A stretch of 64,000 bases of DNA from BCD1 sp965230565 (lineage in GTDB: Bacteria; Bacteroidota; Bacteroidia; Chitinophagales; Saprospiraceae). The notes under the pieces are model-generated. The model ran no database searches and had not been told where the DNA came from. It was given only the letters and a program-made list of their open reading frames with translations. The stretch covers positions 186,001 through 250,000 of the forward strand of contig CBDDLH010000012.1 in NCBI GenBank assembly GCA_965230565.1. Direction: 5' to 3'. The position numbers were made by a program, and so were the translations under genes. Positions 35,281-44,192 of the stretch are shown in pieces. Position 1 is the first letter of the stretch, and every line of letters starts with the position of its first letter.

Positions 35281-36117
35281 ATGCAAAAGATAAAGTTTTT
35301 ATTTCTGGCGGTTCCATTTCTGTTTTTCTCATGCCAGGAAAAGATCGTACCCATTACCATTATTCAGCCCGAAGGCGATCGTGTAGTAGTATTGGAAGAA
35401 TTTTCAGGAGGTAGTTGTGTACCTTGTGCCAATGCACATGCGGAGATCGAGAATTTATTGGCCGTTTATCCCGACAACCTGGTGGTAATTACCATGCACA
35501 CTTTTGTAGGTGGTCAGGGAAATCCTGTTGCAGGAAGTCAGTATGATTTCAGAAATCAGGATGCTCATGACATTTTAGAAAACCTTGGTTTTCCACAAGG
35601 AATTCCATCCGGTGTAGTAGACAGAAAACTATTTGATGGAGAGATGGGACTTCAGTTGGGACTCCCAAGCTGGTCCGGAAAAATAGCGGATGAAGTACTA
35701 GAACAACCCAAAATCAGTGTTTTTGTCGAAAATGAATACGATGAAAACACCAGAGCCCTTCAAATAAACGTTAACCTATTGCCATTGGAGGACCTCAATG
35801 GTGATTTAAGATTAACCGTTGTAATTACAGAAAGTGGCATAATTAATAAACAAGCTACGCCGGATGGTGTTGAAGATAATTATGTACACAACCATATCTT
35901 CAGAGATGCCATCTCTAGTGTAGAGGGAGATGCACTTGGAAATCTGAAAGCTCAGGAAAGTAAACTGGTGACATATAGTTACACACTTCCCGAGGCTGAC
36001 GGTGCAGGACCATGGATACCTGAAAATTGTGAAATTATTGCTTTTGTCAGTTATTCAGGTCAGGGAGGAGAAGACAAAGATGTATTACAGGGCGGACACG
36101 CCAAACTTATTGAATAA
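35281..36117 (+). CDS. Omp28-related lipoprotein with thioredoxin-like CxxC
   Basis: A 278-residue protein. The signal peptide ends at a lipobox-like FFSC (Cys18). The N-terminal domain (about 35-150) is thioredoxin-like, with EEFSGGSCVPCANAHAEIENL (Cys46, Cys49) and a QGIPSGVVDRK cis-Pro loop, and the C-terminal ~110 residues are beta-rich. This matches the Omp28 family first described in Porphyromonas. It follows the DUF6029 gene by 22 bp and precedes the M50 protease gene by 9 bp, so they are likely one operon. Confidence 0.87.
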   Translation: MQKIKFLFLAVPFLFFSCQEKIVPITIIQPEGDRVVVLEEFSGGSCVPCANAHAEIENLLAVYPDNLVVITMHTFVGGQGNPVAGSQYDFRNQDAHDILENLGFPQGIPSGVVDRKLFDGEMGLQLGLPSWSGKIADEVLEQPKISVFVENEYDENTRALQINVNLLPLEDLNGDLRLTVVITESGIINKQATPDGVEDNYVHNHIFRDAISSVEGDALGNLKAQESKLVTYSYTLPEADGAGPWIPENCEIIAFVSYSGQGGEDKDVLQGGHAKLIE

Positions 36118-36126
36118 AAATTTTAT

Positions 36127-37242
36127 ATGAAAGGAACGTTCAGGATTGCCAGAATTTCAGGTATACCTTTGAGAATTCACTGGACGTTCCTACTCATTAT
36201 TGCATGGGTTGTTTTTGTTGGACTGGACGGAGAAGGCTCCGTCAACCTCAACCATTTATCAAATCTGCTCATTTCCGTTTTTACGCTTTTCACCTGTGTC
36301 ATTTTACATGAACTTGGCCATGCTCTGGCAGCAAGAAGATACGGGATTTCAACCTTAAATATTGTTTTGTTGCCCATCGGCGGAGTAGCTATGCTGGAAA
36401 GATTACCTGTTGAACCCAGGCAGGAACTAGCCGTGGCTTTTGCAGGTCCGGCAGTAAACTTTTTGATAGCCTTAGTATTTTTGCCTGTTTTGATGCTGAT
36501 GGATTCGAGGGTCATCGGAGAGATGTCCAATTTCATCCTGAATATTAATCAAGGAGCTTTTCCGCCATTCAGGTTGAGTTTTTTCCACTGGTTTGTCTTT
36601 TTTCTGGTGACCCTAAATATCATTGTCGGGTTATTCAATCTGATCCCGGCCATGCCAATGGATGGAGGACGAGTTCTTAGGGCTTTACTGGCAATAAAAT
36701 TACCAAGACATAAAGCTACTCAGATCGCCGCAACCATCGGGGCTGTAATTTCGGGGATAATTGTTATTTACGGAGTTTTTAACCAGAATTGGATTCTGGT
36801 ATTTATTGGCCTATATGTATTTACTTCTGCATTCGGAGAGTTCAGAACCATCAAAAATGAATTGTTCCTGGCAGAAAACAAGGTAAGCCAACTAATGGAT
36901 ACCAACTTTTCACTGATAAGTGAAGAGACATCTTTGAAAAAAGTAGTGGAAGCTTTTACAGTTCAAGACCTCAACTATCTGATCGTTCAGAGAAATTCGG
37001 GAGCAGTGGTAGGTATTTTAACGCAGGACAGCGTTTGGGAAGCGGTAAAAAATATTGAGGATCAACATCGATCCATCGGCTCATTTTTTCCTTTTCCAGC
37101 TGTAAAAACAGAATTAAATGAAAGCCTGCAGAATGCTCTGGATGCCATGTACACCAATAAAAGAGCAGCACTAACAGTGATGAAAGATAATGAGGTGATG
37201 GGAATCATTGACCGGGACACCATCCATCATTTCTTAAAATAA
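36127..37242 (+). CDS. Site-2-type M50 metalloprotease with C-terminal CBS pair
   Basis: A 371-residue inner-membrane protease of the SpoIVFB-like group. Six or so membrane segments; HELGH (61-65) gives two zinc ligands and the catalytic Glu, and NLIPAMPMDGG (171-181) gives the third ligand Asp179. Two CBS domains (about 245-371) follow and probably regulate activity through nucleotide binding. Family members cleave membrane-embedded substrates, often anti-sigma factors or signal-peptide remnants. The substrate is unknown here. Only 9 bp from the Omp28-like gene. Confidence 0.92.
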   Translation: MKGTFRIARISGIPLRIHWTFLLIIAWVVFVGLDGEGSVNLNHLSNLLISVFTLFTCVILHELGHALAARRYGISTLNIVLLPIGGVAMLERLPVEPRQELAVAFAGPAVNFLIALVFLPVLMLMDSRVIGEMSNFILNINQGAFPPFRLSFFHWFVFFLVTLNIIVGLFNLIPAMPMDGGRVLRALLAIKLPRHKATQIAATIGAVISGIIVIYGVFNQNWILVFIGLYVFTSAFGEFRTIKNELFLAENKVSQLMDTNFSLISEETSLKKVVEAFTVQDLNYLIVQRNSGAVVGILTQDSVWEAVKNIEDQHRSIGSFFPFPAVKTELNESLQNALDAMYTNKRAALTVMKDNEVMGIIDRDTIHHFLK

Positions 37243-37280
37243 ATGGTCCCGGCCATTTCCAACTTCTTCAGGTAGTTATT

Positions 37281-37781
37281 TTACAAGCCCAATTTCGCAG
37301 CAACAAAAGGCATTACATCTTCTGCCTCTCCAGCATACAATAACGCATTGAAAATACTTGAATCAAAGATCATGGTATATCCTTGTTCTTTGGCGACATC
37401 TGCAATTGCTTTCTCAGCTTTGGCAATAATCGGTTTCAATAATTCGGCTCTCTTGGCATTCACTTTTTGAACAACTTCCTGTTCGAAAGCCAGGATGGAT
37501 TGCCTTTCTTTTTCAAGTGCTTCCTCTGTTTCCCTGGCTTTTACAGGCGCCATAGTTTCAGCATTATTGACATAATCTGCAACTTTCTTTTGAAAATCAT
37601 TGGCCATTTGCTCTCCCTTAGCCACCAGCTGGTTTTGGTAAGCTTCAAGCGTAGCATCGGCTGCTTTTGTCTCAGGCATCGCTGATAAAAGATTTCCAAA
37701 ATTGAGGTGTCCGTACTTTTGTGCCATACCCATGGTAGCTGACATCAAAATCACTGTAATTAATATTCCTAGTCTCTTCAT
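37281..37781 (-). CDS. OmpH/Skp-family periplasmic chaperone
   Basis: A 166-residue protein with a signal peptide (GMAQ) and the Skp/OmpH layout: a short beta-segment KYGHLNFGNLLSAMPE, a long charged helical hairpin (about 40-130, forming the coiled-coil arms), and a C-terminal VAKEQGYTMIFDSS...LLYAGEAEDV strand. Skp-type chaperones escort outer-membrane proteins. Monocistronic, convergent with the protease operon. Confidence 0.9.
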   Translation of the reverse strand: MKRLGILITVILMSATMGMAQKYGHLNFGNLLSAMPETKAADATLEAYQNQLVAKGEQMANDFQKKVADYVNNAETMAPVKARETEEALEKERQSILAFEQEVVQKVNAKRAELLKPIIAKAEKAIADVAKEQGYTMIFDSSIFNALLYAGEAEDVMPFVAAKLGL

Positions 37782-37949
37782 GATATAAATTTTTCCTGTT
37801 TAGACAGCAAAGGTAACCACTGAATAACAGGATTAAAACTATTTAACGAAATGGTAACTTTTTAAAACAAAACAAAAAGTTTTATAAAAAGTGGAATTTT
37901 AAAAACAAAAAGTTTATATTTGTAAACCCATTTGATAAATAGTACGGTT

Positions 37950-38819
37950 ATGTCAAACAAATACTTAGCGTTAATACAGTCTAGAGTAAACCATCAATTT
38001 GATGAGTTGAAAATTCGTGTCAAAAAAACCACATCCCTAATAAAAGCCAAGGTAAATGCTTATTGGTTTAAAGCAGCCTTGCTGGGTGTCGCAGTCTGGA
38101 TGTTTTATATTAAGGATGTAAGTATTAATCTAAATCTAAAAGCCAAGGCAAGTAATTTAATGGCAGTCCAATCCAGTGAGCAAATTAGCAATATGGATGA
38201 TTTGGAAGCTAAACCTCAAAACACTTCACTTGTTAACAAAAAATCAGAAAAGAAATCAGGTTCAAAGGCAAAGAAAGAAGAAGATGACAACCTCATGAAT
38301 ACTTATTCTAATCTGCCATTTGATGGTAATTCACTGGAGCTATCCGATTCTGAGCGAAGAAAACTGGAGAAAATTCAAAAACAAAAAGCATATGTGAAAA
38401 AATATGCTGATCTGGCCAAAAAGGAAATGAAGGATTACGGTATTCCTGCAAGTATTACTTTGGCACAGGGTTTATTGGAAAGTAATGCAGGGGAAAGTAA
38501 ACTTGCCAAAAATAATCGTAATCATTTTGGCATGAAATGCTTTTCGAGAAAATGTAAGAAAGGTCATTGCAGTAATTTCACCGATGATTCTCATAAAGAT
38601 TTTTTTAAGATTTTTAAAACGCCTGCAGATAGCTACCGTGCGCACAGCAAGCTTTTGAGAAATGGCAGCCGCTACAACGGATTATTCAAACTCAAAAAAT
38701 CAGACTACAAAGGTTGGGCTAGGGGACTGAGAAAAGCCGGCTATGCCACGGATCCTAATTACGATAAGAAACTTATCAGATTGATAGAGGAATTGAAATT
38801 ATATAGGTACGATAAATAA
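37950..38819 (+). CDS. Membrane-anchored glucosaminidase-domain protein
   Basis: A peptidoglycan hydrolase of the mannosyl-glycoprotein endo-beta-N-acetylglucosaminidase (PF01832) family. One membrane segment (about 37-60, KAALLGVAVWMFYI), a disordered Lys/Ser/Glu linker, then the catalytic domain (about 150-289) with GIPASITLAQGLLESNAGES (putative catalytic Glu), NNRNHFGMKC and FKTPADSYRAHSKLL. I use the ATG at 37950 (289 residues); a TTG at 37932 in frame is less likely. It probably acts in the periplasm in cell-wall remodelling. Confidence 0.9.
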   Translation: MSNKYLALIQSRVNHQFDELKIRVKKTTSLIKAKVNAYWFKAALLGVAVWMFYIKDVSINLNLKAKASNLMAVQSSEQISNMDDLEAKPQNTSLVNKKSEKKSGSKAKKEEDDNLMNTYSNLPFDGNSLELSDSERRKLEKIQKQKAYVKKYADLAKKEMKDYGIPASITLAQGLLESNAGESKLAKNNRNHFGMKCFSRKCKKGHCSNFTDDSHKDFFKIFKTPADSYRAHSKLLRNGSRYNGLFKLKKSDYKGWARGLRKAGYATDPNYDKKLIRLIEELKLYRYDK

Positions 38820-38832
38820 TTGTGAAAGCAGG

Positions 38833-38874
38833 AATACTATTTCTCTGAGAAATAGTATTTCTTTCCTTTTTTTA
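38833..38874 (+). terminator. Intrinsic terminator of the glucosaminidase gene
   Basis: 12-bp perfect stem (aatactatttct / agaaatagtatt, 38833-38859), 3-nt loop, T-rich tail. Confidence 0.88.
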
Positions 38875-40140
38875 TTTCGCTGGCAAAATCTTTCCTTCGG
38901 CTTCACCAAATCCGATTCTCACCCCATCCTTTTCGCAAAAACCTCTCATTATCACACTATCTCCATCCTGGATAAACTTTCTTTCCGAACCGTCAGGCAT
39001 TTCCACAGGTTTGGTTCCTTTCCAGGATATTTCCAGCATAGATCCGTAAGAATCCGGGGTAGGACCACTGATGGTTCCTGATGCATAAAGGTCTCCCACA
39101 TTGATATTACATCCATTCACCGTATGGTGCGCCAATTGCTGGCACATATTCCAGTACATATACTTGAAATTAGACCTTGATACAACCTTGCCTTCAGATT
39201 CTTCCGGTTTTATTTCAACTTCCAAATGGATATCATAATTCTTTTGACCTTCATATTGTAAGTAAGGCAGCACTTCAGGATCCTGTTTTGGCCCCTGAAC
39301 TCTGAATGGTTCCAATGCTTCCAGTGTAACTATCCAAGGAGAAACTGTTGAAGCAAAGTTTTTGCCCAAGAATGGCCCAAGGGGAACATATTCCCATTTT
39401 TGAATATCTCTTGCGGACCAGTCGTTGAATAAAATCAATCCAAAAATATAATCCTCAGCTTCTGAAGTAGGTATTGAGTCACCCAATTGGGTCTTTTTCC
39501 CAATCACAAAACCCATTTCCAATTCAAAATCCATCAACCTGCATGGTCCGTAAACTGGCTGGTCACTATCTGCCGGGATCATTTGTCCTTTTGGTCTGTG
39601 GATATCTGTTCCGGAAACAACTATAGATGAAGCTCTTCCATGATAACCTACCGGTAAATGACGCCAGTTAGGCAACAGAGCATTATTGGGATCCCTGAAC
39701 ATGGTCCCTACATTAGTCGCATGCTCTATACTTGAATAAAAATCCGTGTAATCCTGGATCTTTATCGGCATCTGCATATCGACATCTTTCCTATTCACCA
39801 AAAACTGTTTTGCTTTGGATTCGCCATTCCATTTGCCCGGAATATCCTGGAGGATTTCTGACAAGCGGTTGCGTAATTCACTCACCTTTTCTTTACCCTC
39901 CGCCATCAGGTCATTCAGGTATTCGCTGGAAAAAACATCTGAATTTATCCTTAAACCTTCCAGTAGTCCATGATAGTCTAATTCCACAAGGTCAACTACA
40001 TACTCTCCAATGGCAGAACACACTCGTTTTTCACCAAAGGTGGTTTCAAAAACACCAAAGGGTAAGTTTTGAATTGGAAAATCTGATCCTGGTAAAACAT
40101 CTACCCAGGATTTAAGTTTTGGATTATTTGCTTTGATCAT
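38872..40140 (-). CDS. fahA: Fumarylacetoacetase
   Basis: Last step of tyrosine/homogentisate degradation: fumarylacetoacetate to fumarate and acetoacetate. The 422-residue protein has the N-terminal FAH domain (SWVDVLPGSDFPIQNLPFGVF), DFYSSIEHATNVGTMFRDP with the catalytic His, HLPVGYHGRASS, and the metal-binding EMGFVIGKKTQ and LFNDWSARDIQKWEYVPLGPFLGKNF, all diagnostic. No other tyrosine-degradation gene is adjacent. Confidence 0.95.
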   Translation of the reverse strand: MIKANNPKLKSWVDVLPGSDFPIQNLPFGVFETTFGEKRVCSAIGEYVVDLVELDYHGLLEGLRINSDVFSSEYLNDLMAEGKEKVSELRNRLSEILQDIPGKWNGESKAKQFLVNRKDVDMQMPIKIQDYTDFYSSIEHATNVGTMFRDPNNALLPNWRHLPVGYHGRASSIVVSGTDIHRPKGQMIPADSDQPVYGPCRLMDFELEMGFVIGKKTQLGDSIPTSEAEDYIFGLILFNDWSARDIQKWEYVPLGPFLGKNFASTVSPWIVTLEALEPFRVQGPKQDPEVLPYLQYEGQKNYDIHLEVEIKPEESEGKVVSRSNFKYMYWNMCQQLAHHTVNGCNINVGDLYASGTISGPTPDSYGSMLEISWKGTKPVEMPDGSERKFIQDGDSVIMRGFCEKDGVRIGFGEAEGKILPAK

Positions 40141-40159
40141 TGATTAGGTTTTTCAAATT

Positions 40160-40261
40160 TTAATACATCGGACATCCACAATCTGAAGTACGACAGGCAA
40201 TCATTGTCAACATCATTAAACCGAGTATTGCCCAGACAAACCAGCGTTTTTTATTTTGCAT
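40160..40261 (-). CDS. 33-residue putative lipoprotein / membrane peptide
   Basis: A short ORF upstream of fahA reading MQNKKRWFVWAILGLMMLTM then IACRTSDCGCPMY. It has a basic N-terminus, one hydrophobic segment, a lipobox-like TMIAC and a Cys-rich DCGCPMY tail. A typical small secreted peptide rather than random sequence; no function is known to me. Nineteen bp separate its stop from the fahA start. Confidence 0.6.
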   Translation of the reverse strand: MQNKKRWFVWAILGLMMLTMIACRTSDCGCPMY

Positions 40262-40319
40262 TTTCAACTATTTTGAAACGTTGAATAATATCTTTGGGTT
40301 TGAAGATAAATCTTTTAGT

Positions 40320-41363
40320 TTGAATAAATCGCTTTCCAGATTATTAATTACTCCGCTCAACTGGGGTCTTGGACATGCTACAAGGTGTATTCCTATCATC
40401 CAGTACTTCAACCAAAAAGGTTGGGAAGTAATCATCGCAGGCGATGGTGAATCCATTGAGTTACTCAAAAAAGAATTTCCTTCATTGACATTTCTCAATC
40501 TTCCGGGATATCATATTAATTACCGGTTCAATAATATGTACTTCAATATTTTATTTCAAATCCCAAAAATAGTAATTGCGGCTTTGAAAGAAAATTTTGC
40601 CATAAGAGAAATTGTCAGGACTCAACAAATTGATTTGCTTATCTCTGATAATCGGTTTGGATGTTTTTCAAAATCCGTAAAAAGTATTTTTATTACCCAC
40701 CAAATCAATATCCTCGTTGGTTTCAAACCACTGCAAAAACCAGTAAACTTTTTCAACCATTGGATTATAAAGAGATATGATGAATGTTGGATTCCTGATT
40801 TTCCGTCCAATCGATTAGGCGGCCAGTTGTCAGGAGGTGATGATGTTCCCAATTCAAAACATATTGGTTTATTATCGAGGATGAAGAAGTTGGATGTTCC
40901 TGTTGTTTGGGATCTCGTGGTTGTTCTTTCCGGACCGGAACCACAGAGAAGTAAATTTGAAAAACTTATCTTTAAGCAGTTGGCCGCACTCAAGCTTAAG
41001 TCCGTTGTCATTCAGGGTAAACCCGGAAAACGCATCCACCGGTCCATTGACGAAAACACCAAATTAATTTCATACGCAACATCCGATGAACTTAATGAGA
41101 TGATGTGTGCTTCCCGCCTAATCCTTTGTCGATCAGGTTACAGTAGTCTTATGGATCTTGCAGCTATAGCAAAAAACGCTGTTTTGGTGCCTACTCCCGG
41201 ACAAACCGAACAGGAATATCTTGCTGATAATTTGATGGAACAGGGTGTTTTCTATTCTGAAAGACAAAAACATTTCTCACTTTCAAGAGCCATTGGAGAG
41301 GCTTCAAAATTTCGAGGTTTTAATTTTAGCCAGGTGGATAATATTTTTTTTCGTACTTTGTAG
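40320..41363 (+). CDS. MurG-like (GT28-fold) glycosyltransferase
   Basis: An N-acetylglucosaminyltransferase-like protein: ITPLNWGLGHATRCIPII near the N-terminus (glycine-rich donor/acceptor loop), VIIAGDGES, LISDNRFGCFS, and a C-terminal donor-binding domain with VVLSGPEPQRSKFEK, LCRSGYSSLMDLAAI and LVPTPGQTEQEYLA. The acceptor is unknown. No ATG lies in the right place. TTG codons at 40320 and 40281 are possible starts; I choose 40320 because relatives begin a few residues before the ITPLxWGLGH motif. A TATCTTTG promoter-like motif overlaps the 40281 start. Confidence 0.85.
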   Translation: MNKSLSRLLITPLNWGLGHATRCIPIIQYFNQKGWEVIIAGDGESIELLKKEFPSLTFLNLPGYHINYRFNNMYFNILFQIPKIVIAALKENFAIREIVRTQQIDLLISDNRFGCFSKSVKSIFITHQINILVGFKPLQKPVNFFNHWIIKRYDECWIPDFPSNRLGGQLSGGDDVPNSKHIGLLSRMKKLDVPVVWDLVVVLSGPEPQRSKFEKLIFKQLAALKLKSVVIQGKPGKRIHRSIDENTKLISYATSDELNEMMCASRLILCRSGYSSLMDLAAIAKNAVLVPTPGQTEQEYLADNLMEQGVFYSERQKHFSLSRAIGEASKFRGFNFSQVDNIFFRTL

Positions 41364-41398
41364 ACCTTAATTGCTCCCAATTTTCAACCTTTTATACT

Positions 41399-41905
41399 AT
41401 GTCCAGATCATCTCTTTTTTATTGCCTGACCATTCTTTTATTGGTAACCATCCTTGGATGTAAAAATGAACCTACACAAAACCAGGCTGTGGAAGATACT
41501 TCTGAATTAGCCGTTGATACGGTTATCTTCGATGAGGAATTGGCCACCAGGCTTGGCGCTGATGACTATGGGATGAAACCCTACGTTATGGCCTTTTTAA
41601 AATCCGGTCCTAACCGGTCCCAGGATAGTCTTGAAACCTCAAGGTTGCAACGTGCTCATCTCGATAATATCACAAAAATGGCAGAAGCAGGTCAACTTTT
41701 GGTGGCCGGTCCTTTCCTTGATGATGGGGAGATTAGGGGAGTCTTCATTTTTAACGCAACGATGGAAGAGGCCAGAAAACTGACGCAGACCGATCCAGCC
41801 ATTCAGGCCGGCAGACTTGAAATGGAACTTCATCCATGGTACGGACCTGCATCCCTTGTTATGACTAAAGAAATCAGTGAGAAAATTTCCAGAAAAGGTA
41901 TTTAA
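41399..41905 (+). CDS. YCII-domain lipoprotein
   Basis: A 168-residue protein with a lipoprotein signal (VTILGC, Cys21) and a YCII-like alpha/beta domain (about 60-155): YVMAFLKSGPNRSQDSLE, RAHLDNITKMAEAGQLLVAGPFLDDGEIRGVFIF and ARKLTQTDPAIQAGRLEMELHPWYG. YCII domains usually occur in small cytoplasmic proteins and have the His-Asp pair seen here (AHLDNI, TDP). An exported YCII protein is uncommon. Its stop codon overlaps the convergent pth stop by 4 bp. Confidence 0.8.
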   Translation: MSRSSLFYCLTILLLVTILGCKNEPTQNQAVEDTSELAVDTVIFDEELATRLGADDYGMKPYVMAFLKSGPNRSQDSLETSRLQRAHLDNITKMAEAGQLLVAGPFLDDGEIRGVFIFNATMEEARKLTQTDPAIQAGRLEMELHPWYGPASLVMTKEISEKISRKGI

Positions 41906-42522
41906 GAAGGCTTCTTATTGTATTTGGTCATCGTATGTGCCAATCCAATAGTGGCAAAGCTCTTGACTGTTTCGGTAGCATTTTTGATGATATCGGGTAA
42001 TTTATCTTTTTCTTCCTCTGACCATTCTCCAAGTACAAACCCTACTTGTCCTCCCTTGGCATGGCCTCGTCCGATTCCTACTCTCAACCGGGCATAGTTA
42101 TTACCACCGCACATTCTGTCGATATCCTTAAGACCGTTGTGTCCACCGTCACTGCCTTTTCCACGTAACCTTTGAACGCCAAAATCCAGATTGAGATCAT
42201 CAATAATCACCAAAAGGTTTTCCTTATTGATCTTGTGCTTTTGCAACCAAAACCTCACAGCTTTTCCACTCCTGTTCATATAAGTGGAAGGTTTCAGCAA
42301 AATGAAGGTTCTTCCTTTAAATTTGAACTGAGCAAGATCTCCAAGTTGGTCATCCTTAAATTCAACATCAAATTCTTTTGCCAGTGCATCCACCACATCA
42401 AAACCTATATTGTGGCGGGTATTATCATATTCAGCCCCCATGTTGCCAAGGCCAGCGATCAGGTATTTCATCGGATCAGGTTCAATCTCTTTTATGCCAA
42501 ACAGCTTTTTAAGCCAATTCAT
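41902..42522 (-). CDS. pth: Peptidyl-tRNA hydrolase
   Basis: Pth releases peptides from prematurely dropped peptidyl-tRNA. The protein has the family core from residue 18 on: KYLIAGLGNMGAEYDNTRHNIGF with catalytic His, FILLKPSTYMNRSGKAV, IDDLNLDFG, GSDGGHNGLKDI and FVLGEW. I use the ATG at 42522 (206 residues, MNWLKKLFGIKE), an N-terminal extension of 17 residues before the conserved Met-Lys-Tyr. The frame continues upstream to 42570 without a better start. Confidence 0.94.
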   Translation of the reverse strand: MNWLKKLFGIKEIEPDPMKYLIAGLGNMGAEYDNTRHNIGFDVVDALAKEFDVEFKDDQLGDLAQFKFKGRTFILLKPSTYMNRSGKAVRFWLQKHKINKENLLVIIDDLNLDFGVQRLRGKGSDGGHNGLKDIDRMCGGNNYARLRVGIGRGHAKGGQVGFVLGEWSEEEKDKLPDIIKNATETVKSFATIGLAHTMTKYNKKPS

Positions 42523-42617
42523 TAAATGTCTATATTTTTTGCAAAAATAGAATGTTTTCAAAAAAACCACGTTTTATCCACATAGTTTGAATACTTCATT
42601 TCTAAAAACGATTTACC

Positions 42618-43037
42618 ATGAAAAGTTCCCTTTTGACACTTTGCCTTTTCTTTTTATTCACATCGACAAACTTTTTTGCACAGGAAGTACCAAAATGGAT
42701 CCATGGCTCCTGGCAAGGAGTGGGTTATCAATCTCCAACCAACAGCGCCTGGGAAATTGACCTTAAATATGACCCCACCACCAAAGAATTTTCAATTAAT
42801 TACCCCAGCCTGGGATGCAGTGGTCAATGGAAACTACTGGAATCGGAAACCAACAGGATAGTTCTGGTCGAACAAATTACCGAAGGCATGGACAAATGCG
42901 ATAATAATGTAAAAGTAATAGTCAATTATGTAGACGAAGCATACATCAGCGTTTCCTATTTTCTGCCAAAAATTATTGACAACGTAGTAGCCTATTCTGT
43001 TTTAAAACGAAAAAGCAAAAAAGTAAAAAAAACCTAA
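42618..43037 (+). CDS. Small secreted hypothetical protein (lipocalin-like)
   Basis: Not recognised at family level. 139 residues with a clear signal peptide (STNFFAQ) and then a beta-rich body with two Cys (SLGCSGQW and MDKCDNN) that could form one disulfide. The layout of a WxGxGYQ start, repeated beta-strands and a basic C-terminus (KRKSKKVKKT) resembles small lipocalin-like or DUF-type periplasmic proteins. Divergent from pth. Confidence 0.7.
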   Translation: MKSSLLTLCLFFLFTSTNFFAQEVPKWIHGSWQGVGYQSPTNSAWEIDLKYDPTTKEFSINYPSLGCSGQWKLLESETNRIVLVEQITEGMDKCDNNVKVIVNYVDEAYISVSYFLPKIIDNVVAYSVLKRKSKKVKKT

Positions 43038-43040
43038 GGA

Positions 43041-43730
43041 TCAGAAACCATCAAATAAGGTAGGTTGTTCAGGAACTTCTTTATGTAAATGTGGAGCATT
43101 ATTCCTGACTGAGTTGACATCTGTTGATACCCGGTAGATGTCAAGTATTCCATTTTCCGGAGTTTTTAACATTGGCAGAACCTTTTCAACAGGTTGGTCT
43201 TTTAACCAGAGATTCCATTGATCCTTATTTTCAAAGATCACCGGCATTCGATTGTGGACAGAAGCCATTTCTTCATTCGGTTCTGTGGTAATAATAGAAA
43301 AGCTTTTAACAATATCTTTCCCATCTGTCCAACTGTCCCAAATCCCCGCCACCACCATCAGTTGATCCTCTTTCATTTTTATTCTGTAAGGTATCTTTTG
43401 GGAACTCGTGCGCTTCCATTCGTAAAAACTATCCACAACCACTAAACAACGTCTCTTTTTTATTGGTGTCCTGAAGGAAGGTTTGGATTCGATGCCTTCA
43501 CTTCTCGCATTGATCAGTCTCGCTGCTCCCGAAGTATCCTTTGCCCAATAGGGAACAAGACCGAATCTATACAACTGCAGCAGATTGGGTTGGGCATTGG
43601 TAATAACATAACTTTCCTGGGTAGGAGCTATATTATAACTGATTTTGAGGTCATTGTTAATATGGAGTTCATCCCCAAAGGTTTCCTGGATTTTTTTAGC
43701 TGTAACAGCAAACGAAAAGCGTCCACACAT
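43041..43730 (-). CDS. SOS-response-associated peptidase (SRAP / YedK-HMCES family)
   Basis: A 229-residue protein of the SRAP family, which forms a protective thiazolidine DNA-protein crosslink at abasic sites through Cys2. The initiator Met is followed by CGRFSF, so Cys2 becomes the N-terminus after Met removal. Also visible: NIAPTQESYVI, NARSEGIESKPSF, CLVVVDSFYEWKR (catalytic Glu) and VHNRMPVIF (catalytic His). It borders the DnaA-box-rich region, and its gene is divergent from ctaA across that gap. Confidence 0.94.
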   Translation of the reverse strand: MCGRFSFAVTAKKIQETFGDELHINNDLKISYNIAPTQESYVITNAQPNLLQLYRFGLVPYWAKDTSGAARLINARSEGIESKPSFRTPIKKRRCLVVVDSFYEWKRTSSQKIPYRIKMKEDQLMVVAGIWDSWTDGKDIVKSFSIITTEPNEEMASVHNRMPVIFENKDQWNLWLKDQPVEKVLPMLKTPENGILDIYRVSTDVNSVRNNAPHLHKEVPEQPTLFDGF

Positions 43731-43807
43731 GTTGAATATATATTTATTAACACCCTAAAAATACGAACATTATAAGACATTAATAATCAAGGGATTGCAA
43801 AAAGTAG

Positions 43808-44126
43808 TTATCAACAATAATTTTGTGGATTACTGTGTAAACCCTTATTAATTTTCCACAGTAATCCACAAAAGAATAAAATATCATTTTTTCAACAATT
43901 AGATAAAGTCAAAATCGGGGAAAACCTATGTAGATATTCACATTAAATCGGATTTATCCATACACGTTGATAAATAAATTTATCCAGATATAAACAAATC
44001 CACAAGCTGTGCATAAGTTTGTAAAATATTAATAATCAATAGCTCTTAATGTTAAATCAATGTGAATAATATATTAAGCTTGTTGAAAACTTTAAATAAA
44101 AATTTTTCCTGATTTTTTTATCCACG
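43808..44126. other. Candidate replication origin: cluster of about ten DnaA-box-like 9-mers in an AT-rich gap
   Basis: In the 43731-44192 gap the sequence has perfect TTWTNCACA boxes at 43852-43860 (TTTTCCACA) and 44008-44016 (TTATGCACA, reverse). One- or two-mismatch boxes are at 43808, 43824 (reverse), 43862, 43954, 43965 (reverse), 43980, 43996 and 44118. A 17-bp perfect inverted repeat (43821-43837 with 43857-43873) carries boxes in its arms. Further perfect boxes lie at 44770-44778 in ctaA and 45291-45299 after it. The tract 44020-44190 is very AT-rich, suitable for unwinding. Two parS sites lie 5-6 kb away. GC skew was not computed. Confidence 0.65.
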
Positions 44127-44192
44127 TATTAACATCACTAATAATAATAGGGGTTTTTAAAAATTATATTAATAAGATTATTAAAGAGGGTT

